From positions 1 through 31,950 of the forward strand of contig CAYVZZ010000013.1 in the NCBI GenBank assembly GCA_964456185.1: 31,950 nucleotides of DNA, read 5' to 3'. This DNA comes from CAYVZZ01 sp964456185 (GTDB lineage: Bacteria > Pseudomonadota > Gammaproteobacteria > Pseudomonadales > Alcanivoracaceae). The notes under the pieces were generated by a model. That model was not told the origin of the DNA, ran no database searches, and worked only from the letters and a program-made list of their open reading frames with translations. Shown piece by piece: positions 1-7,673 of the stretch (positions within the stretch are counted from its first letter, which is position 1; the number at the start of each line of letters is the position of its first letter). The position numbers and the translations under genes were made by a program.

Positions 1-97
1 GCACCAGCCCTAACAACATGGCGATCATCAACTCAACAAGACTAAATCCCTGCTGCGTCCGACGAGTCAACTGCTGTAGAGTTTGAATATGTTTCAT
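1..97 (-). CDS. pilW: Type IV pilus minor pilin PilW (N-terminal fragment)
   Basis: Only the first 32 codons lie in the window; the rest continues past position 1. The start ATG (complement of 95-97) overlaps the pilV stop by four bases (ATGA). The fragment has a short basic leader (KHIQTLQQLTRRTQQ) followed by a type III prepilin cleavage site G/FSLVEL with Glu at +5, then a hydrophobic stretch typical of the pilin N-terminal helix. PilD-type peptidase would cut after Gly and methylate Phe. The position behind fimT and pilV, in the usual fimT-pilV-pilW-pilX-pilY1 order, supports PilW rather than another pseudopilin. PilW primes pilus assembly together with PilV and PilX. The name rests on position, because the C-terminal domain is not visible. 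Confidence 0.75.
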   Translation of the reverse strand, partial: MKHIQTLQQLTRRTQQGFSLVELMIAMLLGLV

Positions 98-570
98 AGC
101 ACCACCCGCGTCTTAACAGTCTGGATGGTGTCGCCATCGAGTCCGACATATTTTCCATCAAACTCTACTGTCACCGTACAAACTCCGTTCGCATCACAAC
201 TTACGATTCCTTTTGTTGTCGCAGCTTTCCCCAAATTATTACCTAGATCCTGACACCACTGATTGATCTGCACAGAGGCTAAACTGCCTCCAGCAGCAGG
301 GCAGGCATTGGCTATTACCGTTTGGTTATAGCTGCCGCCTTCTGCATTTTTTTTATCAAGGCGCATGGCATCGACAATAGAGTAAATGGAAATGGTGGCG
401 ATTGAGCTGGCCATAGCATGGTTATTGGTGGAAAGGGCTTTCATTTGTAACCCCGCCACACCGATAAAGCCGATAGATAGCACCAGTAATGCTACTAGCA
501 CCTCGACTAGCCCAACCCCTTTCTCACGGGATAGCCTATTACGTAGTGTGTTGTCGCTATGGTTTCTCAT
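94..570 (-). CDS. pilV: Type IV pilus minor pilin PilV
   Basis: A 158-residue minor pilin of the inner membrane/periplasm and pilus tip. The leader ends at Gly18, followed by VGLVEV with Glu23 at +5 and a hydrophobic helix to about residue 45. The rest is a small periplasmic domain with several cysteines (near residues 90, 106 and in CDANGVC), probably disulfide bonded. The ATG at 570 is preferred over a TTG six bases upstream because CGGAG lies about seven bases before it. The ATG also overlaps the fimT stop as ATGA, and the gene's own stop overlaps the pilW ATG the same way, so the three genes should be translationally coupled. PilV is a minor pilin that primes pilus assembly with PilW, PilX and FimU/FimT-like pilins. 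The assignment rests on the PilV-type N-terminus, size and gene order. Confidence 0.85.
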   Translation of the reverse strand: MRNHSDNTLRNRLSREKGVGLVEVLVALLVLSIGFIGVAGLQMKALSTNNHAMASSIATISIYSIVDAMRLDKKNAEGGSYNQTVIANACPAAGGSLASVQINQWCQDLGNNLGKAATTKGIVSCDANGVCTVTVEFDGKYVGLDGDTIQTVKTRVVL

Positions 571-1127
571 GGACAAGCTCCGTGCGATTCGGTCACTTTC
601 AAAATAGCGCCTGTTGTCATCATTATTTTCCGGTGATTGTTGCCGTCTATGTCGTCACTGCAGATGTCTGCAATAACACCTGTGTAGGGTTTGCTGCTAC
701 CAACCTGGTGAGCCAATCCCATGGCGTCATATCGTACTGGCGTCACGTTGGCAGCCAGTTGCAGGCCACTATCTGCAATAGCCACCCCTTGTAACAACTT
801 TTCTGCCGAAATGTTTCCCGCATTATCTCGTGTTAAGACATACACGCTGGCCGTATCCGTGCCACAAGCCGTTCCCAATGTATCATTATCGTTAAGTCCC
901 GAATCGTTGCTGCAAAATTGCACTTCTGCACTGCGTTTAATGGCTTCCATGCGAGCAGTATTTAGTGCAGTCACAATGCTGTTGGCTGTCGTGGTCAAGT
1001 TATTTGCCGCCGACATATGCCGAAAGCTCGGGATAGCCACCCCTACTAAAATGGCCAACACTAGCAAGGTGACGATCAACTCAACCAAGGTGAAGCCTTG
1101 CTGGTTTTTTTTCATATATACGATCAT
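567..1127 (-). CDS. fimT: GspH/FimT-family minor pseudopilin
   Basis: A 186-residue minor pilin of the GspH/FimT family. It has a short leader, a prepilin peptidase site at Gly11 (QQG/FTLVEL, Glu16 at +5), a hydrophobic helix LIVTLLVLAILVGVAIPSF and a beta-rich C-terminal domain with cysteines that is typical of FimT/FimU. FimT-type proteins act in pilus assembly and, in some species, bind DNA during natural transformation. The ATG at 1127 is chosen because GGTGAG stands six bases upstream. The ATG four codons further in (1115) has no ribosome binding site, and an open TTG at 1184 would add an unlikely leader. It is the first gene of the minor pilin operon and overlaps pilV by four bases. FimU is a possible alternative name. 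Confidence 0.85.
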   Translation of the reverse strand: MIVYMKKNQQGFTLVELIVTLLVLAILVGVAIPSFRHMSAANNLTTTANSIVTALNTARMEAIKRSAEVQFCSNDSGLNDNDTLGTACGTDTASVYVLTRDNAGNISAEKLLQGVAIADSGLQLAANVTPVRYDAMGLAHQVGSSKPYTGVIADICSDDIDGNNHRKIMMTTGAILKVTESHGACP

Positions 1128-1261
1128 TCGCAGCTCACCAATTTTGAAGTGGACGGTATAAGTCGCCCTATTACCTAAGATCAACTCTCGTTAAATTGAG
1201 TGCATTTCTCAATACGCAATAGGATAGACGGTTATATGGCTGGCACGAACGGTAGAACAGC

Positions 1262-1295
1262 CCTCTTAGCGAGAGCCGCGCCGTTCGTTAAGAGG
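1262..1295 (-). terminator. Hairpin at the 3' end of the hydrolase-PilZ gene
   Basis: An inverted repeat with arms CCTCTTA (1262-1268) and TAAGAGG (1289-1295), extended by CGA/TCG across one wobble pair, encloses the TAA stop of the hydrolase gene (1288-1290). No T-run follows on either strand, so it is only a weak candidate for intrinsic termination. It could instead protect the transcript end or slow read-through into fimT. The rest of 1128-1261 must hold the fimT promoter, but no convincing -35/-10 pair was found there. Confidence 0.35.
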
Positions 1296-2580
1296 CTGAT
1301 AACCTGTGTACTTTCGCGGCAGGGGGCGACAATTGGAACATTAAGGGATCAGCCAACTGCGCCACAAAACTGCTCGCCAACTTAATATCCCCATGCTTAA
1401 ACAAACAGCGCAGATAGCCTTGCTCATCATAATCAAAGATCAGCAGTTCCAGGTCGAGCTTGGGCAGCTTGAGCATCAGGGTGCAGTCACGGGCGTGACT
1501 GGCGACGGGAAAGCTGGCCGCTTTGGCGTGTAGGCGACAGCCGAAGAAGTTGATATCAACGACATCCACGGCAATATCCAACCGATAACGGCTATCAACA
1601 GGAGATTCTGCCACTAGCCGGGCTTGCGGATTCACCGGAGTTAGCCGTGGGTTACGGCGCCGCTCCATTTTGGGGATGCTAGCGCGCGGAATGCGGCGAA
1701 TACCTTTAATGTCCCCCATCGGACGGTCATTAAGAAAGGCGGAAAACATTTCCAAAGACGCCTCGCGCTGTTCGAGCTGCGCTAGGTGATCGGCGTTTTC
1801 AATTAAACAAAAAGTGGCATTGGGGCAGCCATAGGCAAACTGTGCATTTTCCCAAGGCAGGGTAAAGCTATCGTATTCGCCGGTGGCCACCAGTGTGTCG
1901 CACTCGGGATAGCCCAGCAGCTCTTCTACGGTGGTGAGGCGGGTGCCATTGATTTTATAGCGCTCGCGCTCGTTGTCGGTGAGGCGCTTCATTTGGCGCT
2001 GGAACATTTTGCGCGTGGTGCTGCGGATGCCGGTTTCTTTTAAGCGTGCGTAATTCACCAAATAAAGCACCACGGCTTGGCTAAAGGCGTCCATGCGGCC
2101 TTGCTCCAGCACGCGCACGGATTCTTCCACCAACATGCGCCAGCTTTTGCGCGGGCGCGTGACGATGCCGGTGACCAGCAATTTGCCGGTAGCCTGCGGG
2201 TATTTATAAGCATAAGTGCTGGCAATGGCCGAGCCAAGCGATAAGCCCATGGCGTGGATGCGTGGCCAGCCGGCTTCCTGGACAAACTCGTAAAGCAGGT
2301 CGGCCAGGTCTTCCATACCCAGATCGGGTGCCACCTGGGGGTTGTTGCCCAATGAAGGCAAATCCACCAGCACGACGGGGAAGTCCTCGTAAATGCGCTC
2401 GACACTATATTTATAGGAAGTGAAATTTTGGAAGGCACCACCCACTACCACCAGCGGCGGTTTGTGGGCGTTTTCAGGTGCCGAAAACGCCAAATAATCT
2501 ACCCGCCATTCATCAATCATGGCGGTCTGCACGCCCTGCTTTAGCGCAGCGCGTGAATAAGGAACATATTCAAACGACAT
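1288..2580 (-). CDS. Alpha/beta hydrolase fused to a C-terminal PilZ-like domain
   Basis: A 430-residue predicted cytosolic protein with no signal peptide or membrane segment. Residues about 25-285 form an alpha/beta hydrolase: VVVGGAF after the first strand, nucleophile elbow GLSLGS with Ser114, a likely acid Asp237 (GEYDSF) and His265 (NADHL). Residues about 300-425 look like a PilZ domain: an RRxxR motif (Arg308, Arg309, Arg312) and a second motif DINFFG at 342-347, which has Asn where (D/N)xSxxG has Ser. This suggests esterase/lipase/acylase-type chemistry gated by c-di-GMP, but the substrate is unknown. The ATG at 2580 is the first in frame. The gene is transcribed away from proA and towards the minor pilin operon, about 160 bp before fimT. 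Both catalytic triad and PilZ motifs are read by eye; the PilZ assignment is the less certain part. Confidence 0.75.
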   Translation of the reverse strand: MSFEYVPYSRAALKQGVQTAMIDEWRVDYLAFSAPENAHKPPLVVVGGAFQNFTSYKYSVERIYEDFPVVLVDLPSLGNNPQVAPDLGMEDLADLLYEFVQEAGWPRIHAMGLSLGSAIASTYAYKYPQATGKLLVTGIVTRPRKSWRMLVEESVRVLEQGRMDAFSQAVVLYLVNYARLKETGIRSTTRKMFQRQMKRLTDNERERYKINGTRLTTVEELLGYPECDTLVATGEYDSFTLPWENAQFAYGCPNATFCLIENADHLAQLEQREASLEMFSAFLNDRPMGDIKGIRRIPRASIPKMERRRNPRLTPVNPQARLVAESPVDSRYRLDIAVDVVDINFFGCRLHAKAASFPVASHARDCTLMLKLPKLDLELLIFDYDEQGYLRCLFKHGDIKLASSFVAQLADPLMFQLSPPAAKVHRLSAS

Positions 2581-2725
2581 TGATTAGCCTGTTATTAAAT
2601 TCTTATCGAATAATCAGCCGCCTATTGTTACGCTGCATAGCAGCGGCGTAAACTACTGCCGTCACAGTGTTACGGATATTATACGCAACACGCCAGCTCC
2701 TTTTTCATTGCACAGAGTCGATTCC

Positions 2726-3979
2726 ATGAACATTCAGGACTACATGCAGCAGCTTGGCCAGCAGGCTCGTGCTGCGTCATTTGCCATGATGAAAGCCACC
2801 AGCGGCGATAAGAACCAGGCACTATTAGCCATTGCCGACATCTTGGTGGAACGTCGCGATAGTATTCTGGTGGCCAACAAACAGGACATGGACAAGGGGC
2901 GTGATAAAGGCCTCAGCGATGCGCTGCTTGACCGTTTGGAGCTGACGGACAAGCGCTTTGACGGTATGTGCGAGGGGCTAAGACAGGTAGCAGCCCTGCC
3001 TGATCCGGCCGGCGTTATCACCGATCTAAAATACCGCCCCAGCGGCATTCAAGTGGGCCGCATGCGCGTCCCCCTGGGCGTGGTGGGCATTATTTACGAA
3101 TCGCGCCCCAATGTGACGGTGGATGCTGCGGCGCTCTGCTTGAAATCCGGTAATGCCGCCATTTTACGTGGTGGCTCCGAGGCGTTTCACAGCAACCAGG
3201 CCATTGCTGCTTGCGTGGTCGAAGGCCTGCGCCGTGCCGGTTTGCCGGATACCGCCGTGCAGGTGCTGGACACTACCGACCGTGCCGCCGTTGACGAACT
3301 GATCAGCCATCCCGAGTTTGTCGATGTCATCGTGCCGCGCGGTGGCCGTGGGTTGATCGAGCGTATCAGCAAAGGTGCTTCGGTGCCGGTGATTAAGCAT
3401 TTGGATGGCAATTGTCACACCTATATCGATGCCGATGCCGATGATGACAAGGCGCTGAAAGTGACGCTAAACGCCAAGACCCACCGTTACGGCACCTGTA
3501 ACACCACAGAGACACTGCTTGTTGCCGAGGCGAAAAAAGCATTATTGCCTAAACTGGCCGACGCCTTGCAGGAAAAAGGTGTGGAGCTGCGCGGTTGCGA
3601 GCGCACCCGGCAAATTCTCACGGGCATCAATGCCGCCGAAGACAGCGACTGGGATGCGGAATATCTGGCGCCTATTTTGGCGGTTAAAATCGTCGATAAT
3701 TTCGATGCGGCCGTGGCGCATGTCAACCGTCATTCATCCGGCCACACCGAAGCCATCATTACCGAAAACTACACGCTGGCACGACGCTTCCTCACCGAAG
3801 TGGACTCGGCCTCGGTGATGGTGAACGCCTCCACCCGTTTCGCCGATGGCTTTGAATATGGTCTGGGCGCGGAAATCGGCATTTCCACCGACAAATTCCA
3901 CGCCCGTGGCCCAGTCGGACTGGAAGGCCTCACCAGCCAAAAATGGATTGTGCTGGGCGACGGCACCATCCGCGAGTAA
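2726..3979 (+). CDS. proA: Gamma-glutamyl phosphate reductase
   Basis: The second enzyme of proline synthesis from glutamate: it reduces gamma-glutamyl phosphate to glutamate semialdehyde with NADPH. The 417-residue length equals that of the E. coli enzyme. The aldehyde-dehydrogenase-like fold shows the catalytic Cys258 in HRYGTCNTTET, the conserved stretch VPLGVVGIIYESRPNVT at about 115-131 and VIKHLDGNCH near 222-231. The ATG at 2726 is taken rather than a TTG six codons upstream, because family proteins begin close to this residue. proB is not in the window. nadD follows after three bases, so the two are cotranscribed; proA-nadD is a common pairing in Pseudomonas and relatives. Confidence 0.97.
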   Translation: MNIQDYMQQLGQQARAASFAMMKATSGDKNQALLAIADILVERRDSILVANKQDMDKGRDKGLSDALLDRLELTDKRFDGMCEGLRQVAALPDPAGVITDLKYRPSGIQVGRMRVPLGVVGIIYESRPNVTVDAAALCLKSGNAAILRGGSEAFHSNQAIAACVVEGLRRAGLPDTAVQVLDTTDRAAVDELISHPEFVDVIVPRGGRGLIERISKGASVPVIKHLDGNCHTYIDADADDDKALKVTLNAKTHRYGTCNTTETLLVAEAKKALLPKLADALQEKGVELRGCERTRQILTGINAAEDSDWDAEYLAPILAVKIVDNFDAAVAHVNRHSSGHTEAIITENYTLARRFLTEVDSASVMVNASTRFADGFEYGLGAEIGISTDKFHARGPVGLEGLTSQKWIVLGDGTIRE

Positions 3980-3982
3980 TCC

Positions 3983-4603
3983 GTGACTGGCAAGGCACCA
4001 CAGCCGCTGGTACTTTACGGCGGCAGCTTCGACCCGGTGCACAAGGCGCATTTGGCTTGTGCTCAGGCTGCAGCCGAGGCGCTTGGGCTGCCGGTCACCT
4101 TTCTACCCACGGCGGGCAACCCGCTAAAAGCCCGCACAGGTGCCCGCGATGAAGACCGCCTTGCCATGCTTAACCTGGCAATCGAGGACGACCCGCGCTT
4201 ACAACTCAGTGAGTGGGAAATCAGCCAGCCGCCGCCGTCTTACACACATGCGACCTTGGTGCATTTTCGGCGTCAACTGGGTGGCCAACCATTAATTCTT
4301 GTTATCGGTGCCGATAGCTTGGCAGGCATGCCGCAATGGCGTAATTGGCAGATTTTTCGGCGTTTGTGTCATTTAGTCGTATTACCGAGACCAAAGGCAC
4401 CAGCACCACCGCCTATGATTACCACCGCTTTTCCTGAAGGCGATGCCGAGCAATTGCTGTCGCAGCCAGCGGGTTTACGCTTAATGCTGGAGCAACCTCG
4501 GTTAGATATATCGTCGACCCAGATTCGAGACAATGTGGATGCGGCAAGTATTCTGCCCGTCAAAGTCGCCGCATATATTCGTGAAAACGGTCTGTATCGA
4601 TAA
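3983..4603 (+). CDS. nadD: Nicotinate-nucleotide adenylyltransferase
   Basis: NadD joins nicotinate mononucleotide and ATP to give deamido-NAD, the penultimate step of NAD synthesis. The protein has 206 residues. The nucleotidyltransferase signature GGSFDPVHKAH lies at 13-23 and the second ATP-binding motif ISSTQIR at 176-182, both intact. The start is GTG at 3983, three bases after the proA stop; no in-frame ATG lies before the essential GGSFDP motif. In many gammaproteobacteria rsfS and rlmH follow directly. Here the next element is an inverted repeat and then lipB. Confidence 0.96.
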   Translation: MTGKAPQPLVLYGGSFDPVHKAHLACAQAAAEALGLPVTFLPTAGNPLKARTGARDEDRLAMLNLAIEDDPRLQLSEWEISQPPPSYTHATLVHFRRQLGGQPLILVIGADSLAGMPQWRNWQIFRRLCHLVVLPRPKAPAPPPMITTAFPEGDAEQLLSQPAGLRLMLEQPRLDISSTQIRDNVDAASILPVKVAAYIRENGLYR

Positions 4604-4610
4604 GCATGTC

Positions 4611-4667
4611 GCCCAATAAATTGGGCTCCTACGACTTATTTGCTGGTAGGCGGCCAATTTATTGGGC
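4611..4667. repeat. Nested inverted repeat (REP/cruciform-like) between nadD and lipB
   Basis: The outer arms are a perfect 14-bp inverted repeat, GCCCAATAAATTGG (4611-4624) and CCAATTTATTGGGC (4654-4667). Inside lie CCTAC (4628-4632) and GTAGG (4646-4650) around a 13-base loop. Each outer arm is itself nearly palindromic, so either one two-armed structure or a long cruciform can form. This architecture resembles dispersed extragenic palindromes mobilised by RAYT transposases. It begins seven bases after the nadD stop and could also act as a transcription terminator, although no T-run follows. Only one copy is in this window, so its repeated nature in the genome is an inference. Confidence 0.7.
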
Positions 4668-4706
4668 GCTATCTGCTACATTCCACAGGGTGATTCTTCC
4701 ACCACA

Positions 4707-5396
4707 ATGTCCGATAATGCGCCAATGACCAGCCAATTACTCATTCGCCAACTGCCTCAAGCCGATTATCAGGCCTGCTGGCGGGCCATGTGCGATTTCA
4801 CCGCCAACCGCGATGCTCATACGCCCGATGAGCTATGGCTACTGGAACACGCGCCCGTGTTTACGCTGGGGCGTGCCGCCAAGCCAGAGCATGTACTGGC
4901 ACCGGGCGATATTCCGGTTATCTCTTGCGATAGGGGAGGCCAAGTGACACTCCACGCGCCCGGTCAAACGGTAGGCTACTTAATGTGGGACATTAACCGC
5001 CTCGGCATTGGCAGCCGTGTATTGGTAGAAACCTTAGAGGCATCCTTGGTCGAACTCTTGCAGGAACTAAACGTCGATGCCCACAGCAGCCGAAGCGCCC
5101 CCGGCATCTACGTAGGCCAACGCAAAATCGCCTCGCTGGGCTTGCGCATCCGCCATGGCTGCACCTACCATGGCTTCGCCTTTAATCGCGATATGGATTT
5201 ACCGCTTTGGGAGCGCATCAATCCCTGCGGCTACATCGGCCAACAGGTCACGGATTTAAAACGGGAAGGCGTCGCCATCAGCCGCGCGGATTTAGAACAG
5301 TTACTCATTCAGCATCTATCCCGTGCCTTCGATATGGTACCCGAAAGCGCCGAAGCCCCAACACTCACCCAGCCACAAACGGCACCATCACCATGA
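4707..5396 (+). CDS. lipB: Octanoyl-[acyl carrier protein]:protein octanoyltransferase LipB
   Basis: LipB transfers the octanoyl group from acyl carrier protein to the lipoyl domains of 2-oxoacid dehydrogenases and GcvH. The protein has 229 residues. The substrate-site segment RGGQVTLHAPGQ is at about 76-87. The catalytic Lys140 (GQRKIASLGLR) and Cys174 (INPCGY) are both present. The segment normally reads HGPGQ, so Ala at residue 84 is a mild deviation. The start is uncertain: ATG at 4707 or at 4725 (six codons later), neither with a well-spaced ribosome binding site; an open TTG at 4662 falls inside the inverted repeat and is rejected. The stop overlaps the lipA start as ATGA. Confidence 0.94.
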   Translation: MSDNAPMTSQLLIRQLPQADYQACWRAMCDFTANRDAHTPDELWLLEHAPVFTLGRAAKPEHVLAPGDIPVISCDRGGQVTLHAPGQTVGYLMWDINRLGIGSRVLVETLEASLVELLQELNVDAHSSRSAPGIYVGQRKIASLGLRIRHGCTYHGFAFNRDMDLPLWERINPCGYIGQQVTDLKREGVAISRADLEQLLIQHLSRAFDMVPESAEAPTLTQPQTAPSP

Positions 5397-6364
5397 GACA
5401 GAAGCAAAAAGTCAAAGTCGGCGATAAGCTACGCGCCGACCGCAAGGTTCACACCATCCCCGGCAGCGAGGCGAAAAAGCCTTATCTGCGCAAGCCGGAA
5501 TGGATTCGGGTGAAGCTGCCGGAAGGCCGCAGCATCAACAAGGTGAAGGAGTCGGTGAAATCCCATCACCTCAATACCGTCTGCGAAGAGGCCAATTGCC
5601 CCAACCTGTCGGAATGTTGGGGGCACGGCACCGCCAGCTTTATGATTCTGGGCGACATCTGCACCCGTCGTTGTGCCTTTTGTGATGTCGCCTTTGGTCG
5701 CCCGGGGCAAATCGACCCCATGGAACCGGCCAATCTCGCCGCGTCAGTGGATGAAATGGGGCTGAAATATGTGGTCATCACATCCGTTGACCGAGATGAC
5801 CTACCCGATGCCGGTGCCGGACATTTTGCCAACTGCATTCGTGCCATTCGTAAGCGTTGCCCCGATACGTTGATTGAAATTCTCACACCGGATTTTCGCC
5901 CCTGTCTCGACAAGGCGCTGGATATCCTTATTGAAACGCCGCCGGATATCTTCAATCACAATATGGAAACCGTGCCGCGCCTGTACAAAAGCATTCGTCC
6001 CGGCGCGCGCTTCGACCATTCCTTGAAACTGCTGCAACGCTACAAAGCTGCCAAACCGGAGATCCCCACTAAATCCGGCATCATGGTCGGTTTGGGCGAA
6101 ACTGACGACGAAGTGGTCGAGACCATGCAAGCCATGCGCGACCACGACATCGACCGCATTACCATCGGCCAATATTTGCAGCCCAGCAAACACCATGCGC
6201 CCCTAGATCGCTATGTCCACCCGGACCAATTCCGCGAATATGCCCGCATCGCCAAGGAAATGGGCTTTAGCCAAGTGGCCTCCGGCCCCATGGTGCGCAG
6301 CTCTTACCATGCGGACTTGCAAAACATGGGCATCGACGTGGGCGATCAGGAAAAAGCGCAGTAA
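5393..6364 (+). CDS. lipA: Lipoyl synthase (radical SAM)
   Basis: LipA inserts two sulfur atoms into protein-bound octanoate to make lipoate. It has 323 residues, close to E. coli LipA (321). The auxiliary cluster motif CX4CX5C is at Cys64, Cys69 and Cys75. The radical SAM motif CX3CX2C is at Cys90, Cys94 and Cys97. The RSSY motif, whose serine ligates the auxiliary cluster, is at 302-305. The ATG at 5393 overlaps the lipB stop by four bases; a longer open frame from 5207 is only the shadow of lipB in another frame. lipB-lipA form one translationally coupled unit for endogenous lipoate synthesis. Confidence 0.98.
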   Translation: MRQKQKVKVGDKLRADRKVHTIPGSEAKKPYLRKPEWIRVKLPEGRSINKVKESVKSHHLNTVCEEANCPNLSECWGHGTASFMILGDICTRRCAFCDVAFGRPGQIDPMEPANLAASVDEMGLKYVVITSVDRDDLPDAGAGHFANCIRAIRKRCPDTLIEILTPDFRPCLDKALDILIETPPDIFNHNMETVPRLYKSIRPGARFDHSLKLLQRYKAAKPEIPTKSGIMVGLGETDDEVVETMQAMRDHDIDRITIGQYLQPSKHHAPLDRYVHPDQFREYARIAKEMGFSQVASGPMVRSSYHADLQNMGIDVGDQEKAQ

Positions 6365-6432
6365 TCATCACGCCACCAGACGATTGCCCGCTTTTGGTTT
6401 ATCATACGCGGCGCAATCATCTGGAGGCCGTC

Positions 6433-7608
6433 ATGTCACAACACAGCAACTTTTCCACCCTCTGCATCCATGACGGCAGCGGGCGCGATCCGCAGGGTGC
6501 CATGCATACGCCCCTGTACAATCACACCACCTTCGGTTTCGAGTGCACACAAGATGTGCTGGATGTAATCGAAGGGCGCAAAGCGGGCAACCTTTACACC
6601 CGTTTCGGCCAAAACCCCACCGTCAACGCCATCGAGCGCCATCTGGCCAAGCTGGAAGGTGGCGAAAGCGCCCTTGCTTTTAGTGCCGGCATGGCCGCCA
6701 TCTCGGCTACGCTCATGGCTTATTGTCAGGCGGGTGACGAGATCATCACCGTAGGCGGCATCTATGGCGGCACGTTTCAACTGCTGGAACGTCACCTTAG
6801 CCAATTCAACATTCGCACCCGCCAAGTGCCTGGCGATGACATGGCTGTTTTGGAAGCTGCCATTAACGACAAAACCCGCGTGCTGTATTTTGAAACGCCA
6901 ACCAACCCCAAGATGGAAATTGTCGATATTGCGGCCGTGGCGAAAACCGGCCAGAAAAACCAACTGACCGTGGTAGTCGATAACACCTTTGCCTCGCCAG
7001 CCAATCAGTCACCTTTAGCTTGGGGTGCCGATTTAGTGATACACAGCGCCACCAAATACTTGGGCGGCCACAGCGACCTGACAGGGGGTGTCGTAATAGG
7101 CAGCAAAGACAAGGTGGCACCCATCGGCAATTGGCGTAAAAACTTCGGCCAGATGATGGCACCCAATGTCGCCTTTTTATTAGAGCGCAGCCTAAAAACC
7201 CTTGCCGTGCGCGTGGAGCGTCACAACGCCAACGCAGCCGCCCTAGCCGATTTCTTAAATGGTCACTCGGCCATACGCCAGGTCAACTATCCCGGCCTGC
7301 CGGGTCACCCCGGCCACGAAATCGCCAAGCGTCAAATGCGCGGTTTCGGCGGCATGATCAGCTTTGAATACAACGGTGATGCCGCAGCAACAGCCGCCTT
7401 TGTCGACCGCCTAAAACTGTTTGCCATTGCCCCCAGCTTGGGCGGCGTCGAGAGTCTGATTACGCAACCAGTCACCACCACCCACCATGCACTCACCGAG
7501 ACCGAACGTGAAGCCGCCGGCATTTCGGGCGGTTTAGTCCGATTATCCGTGGGCATTGAAGACATCGACGATCTGATTGCCGATCTCCAACAAGCGTTAG
7601 AGGGCTAA
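6433..7608 (+). CDS. Cys/Met metabolism PLP-dependent enzyme (cystathionine gamma-synthase/lyase family)
   Basis: A 391-residue fold-type I PLP enzyme of the trans-sulfuration family. The PLP lysine is Lys208 in SATKYLGGHSD, with Asp183 (VVDNTF) for the pyridine nitrogen, ETPTNP at 154-159 and a tyrosine/arginine motif YTRFGQNPT at 55-63. Family members include cystathionine gamma-synthase, cystathionine gamma-lyase, methionine gamma-lyase and O-acetyl/succinylhomoserine sulfhydrylase. Motifs alone do not separate these, so no symbol is given. The start ATG at 6433 has GGAG six bases upstream. It lies 68 bp after lipA and is followed by a short terminator-like hairpin, so it ends the transcription unit before rpoH. 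Confidence 0.9.
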   Translation: MSQHSNFSTLCIHDGSGRDPQGAMHTPLYNHTTFGFECTQDVLDVIEGRKAGNLYTRFGQNPTVNAIERHLAKLEGGESALAFSAGMAAISATLMAYCQAGDEIITVGGIYGGTFQLLERHLSQFNIRTRQVPGDDMAVLEAAINDKTRVLYFETPTNPKMEIVDIAAVAKTGQKNQLTVVVDNTFASPANQSPLAWGADLVIHSATKYLGGHSDLTGGVVIGSKDKVAPIGNWRKNFGQMMAPNVAFLLERSLKTLAVRVERHNANAAALADFLNGHSAIRQVNYPGLPGHPGHEIAKRQMRGFGGMISFEYNGDAAATAAFVDRLKLFAIAPSLGGVESLITQPVTTTHHALTETEREAAGISGGLVRLSVGIEDIDDLIADLQQALEG

Positions 7609-7621
7609 TTCCGCCCTTTTT
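7601..7621 (+). terminator. Short intrinsic terminator after the PLP enzyme gene
   Basis: The arms AGGGC (7601-7605) and GCCCT (7613-7617) form a 5-bp stem with a 7-base loop that contains the stop codon. A T-run at 7617-7621 follows. The stem is short, so termination is probably partial, but the position before the CIRCE-controlled rpoH unit fits a transcription boundary. Confidence 0.45.
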
Positions 7622-7645
7622 GGGGCAAAAAACTGGCTTTCTCGG

Positions 7646-7673
7646 GGAACCCACGGCAGAATTAGCACTCCAA
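7646..7673 (+). promoter_or_regulatory. Candidate sigma-E-type promoter of rpoH
   Basis: GGAACCC (7646-7652) resembles the sigma-E -35 element GGAACTT. A 16-base spacer separates it from TCCAA (7669-7673), which fits the sigma-E -10 pattern TCnnA. Transcription would begin near 7679-7681, inside the CIRCE operator. E. coli rpoH has a sigma-E promoter, which makes this plausible, but the match is partial and the call is an inference. Confidence 0.4.

Noticed and set aside
2641..2725. Promoter of proA around TATTAT (2677-2682)
   Set aside because: The -35 region (TACTGC) matches poorly, so the call cannot be supported.
5207..5392. Open frame extending lipA 62 codons upstream
   Set aside because: It lies over the 3' part of lipB in another frame. 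The family length and the ATGA coupling support the ATG at 5393.
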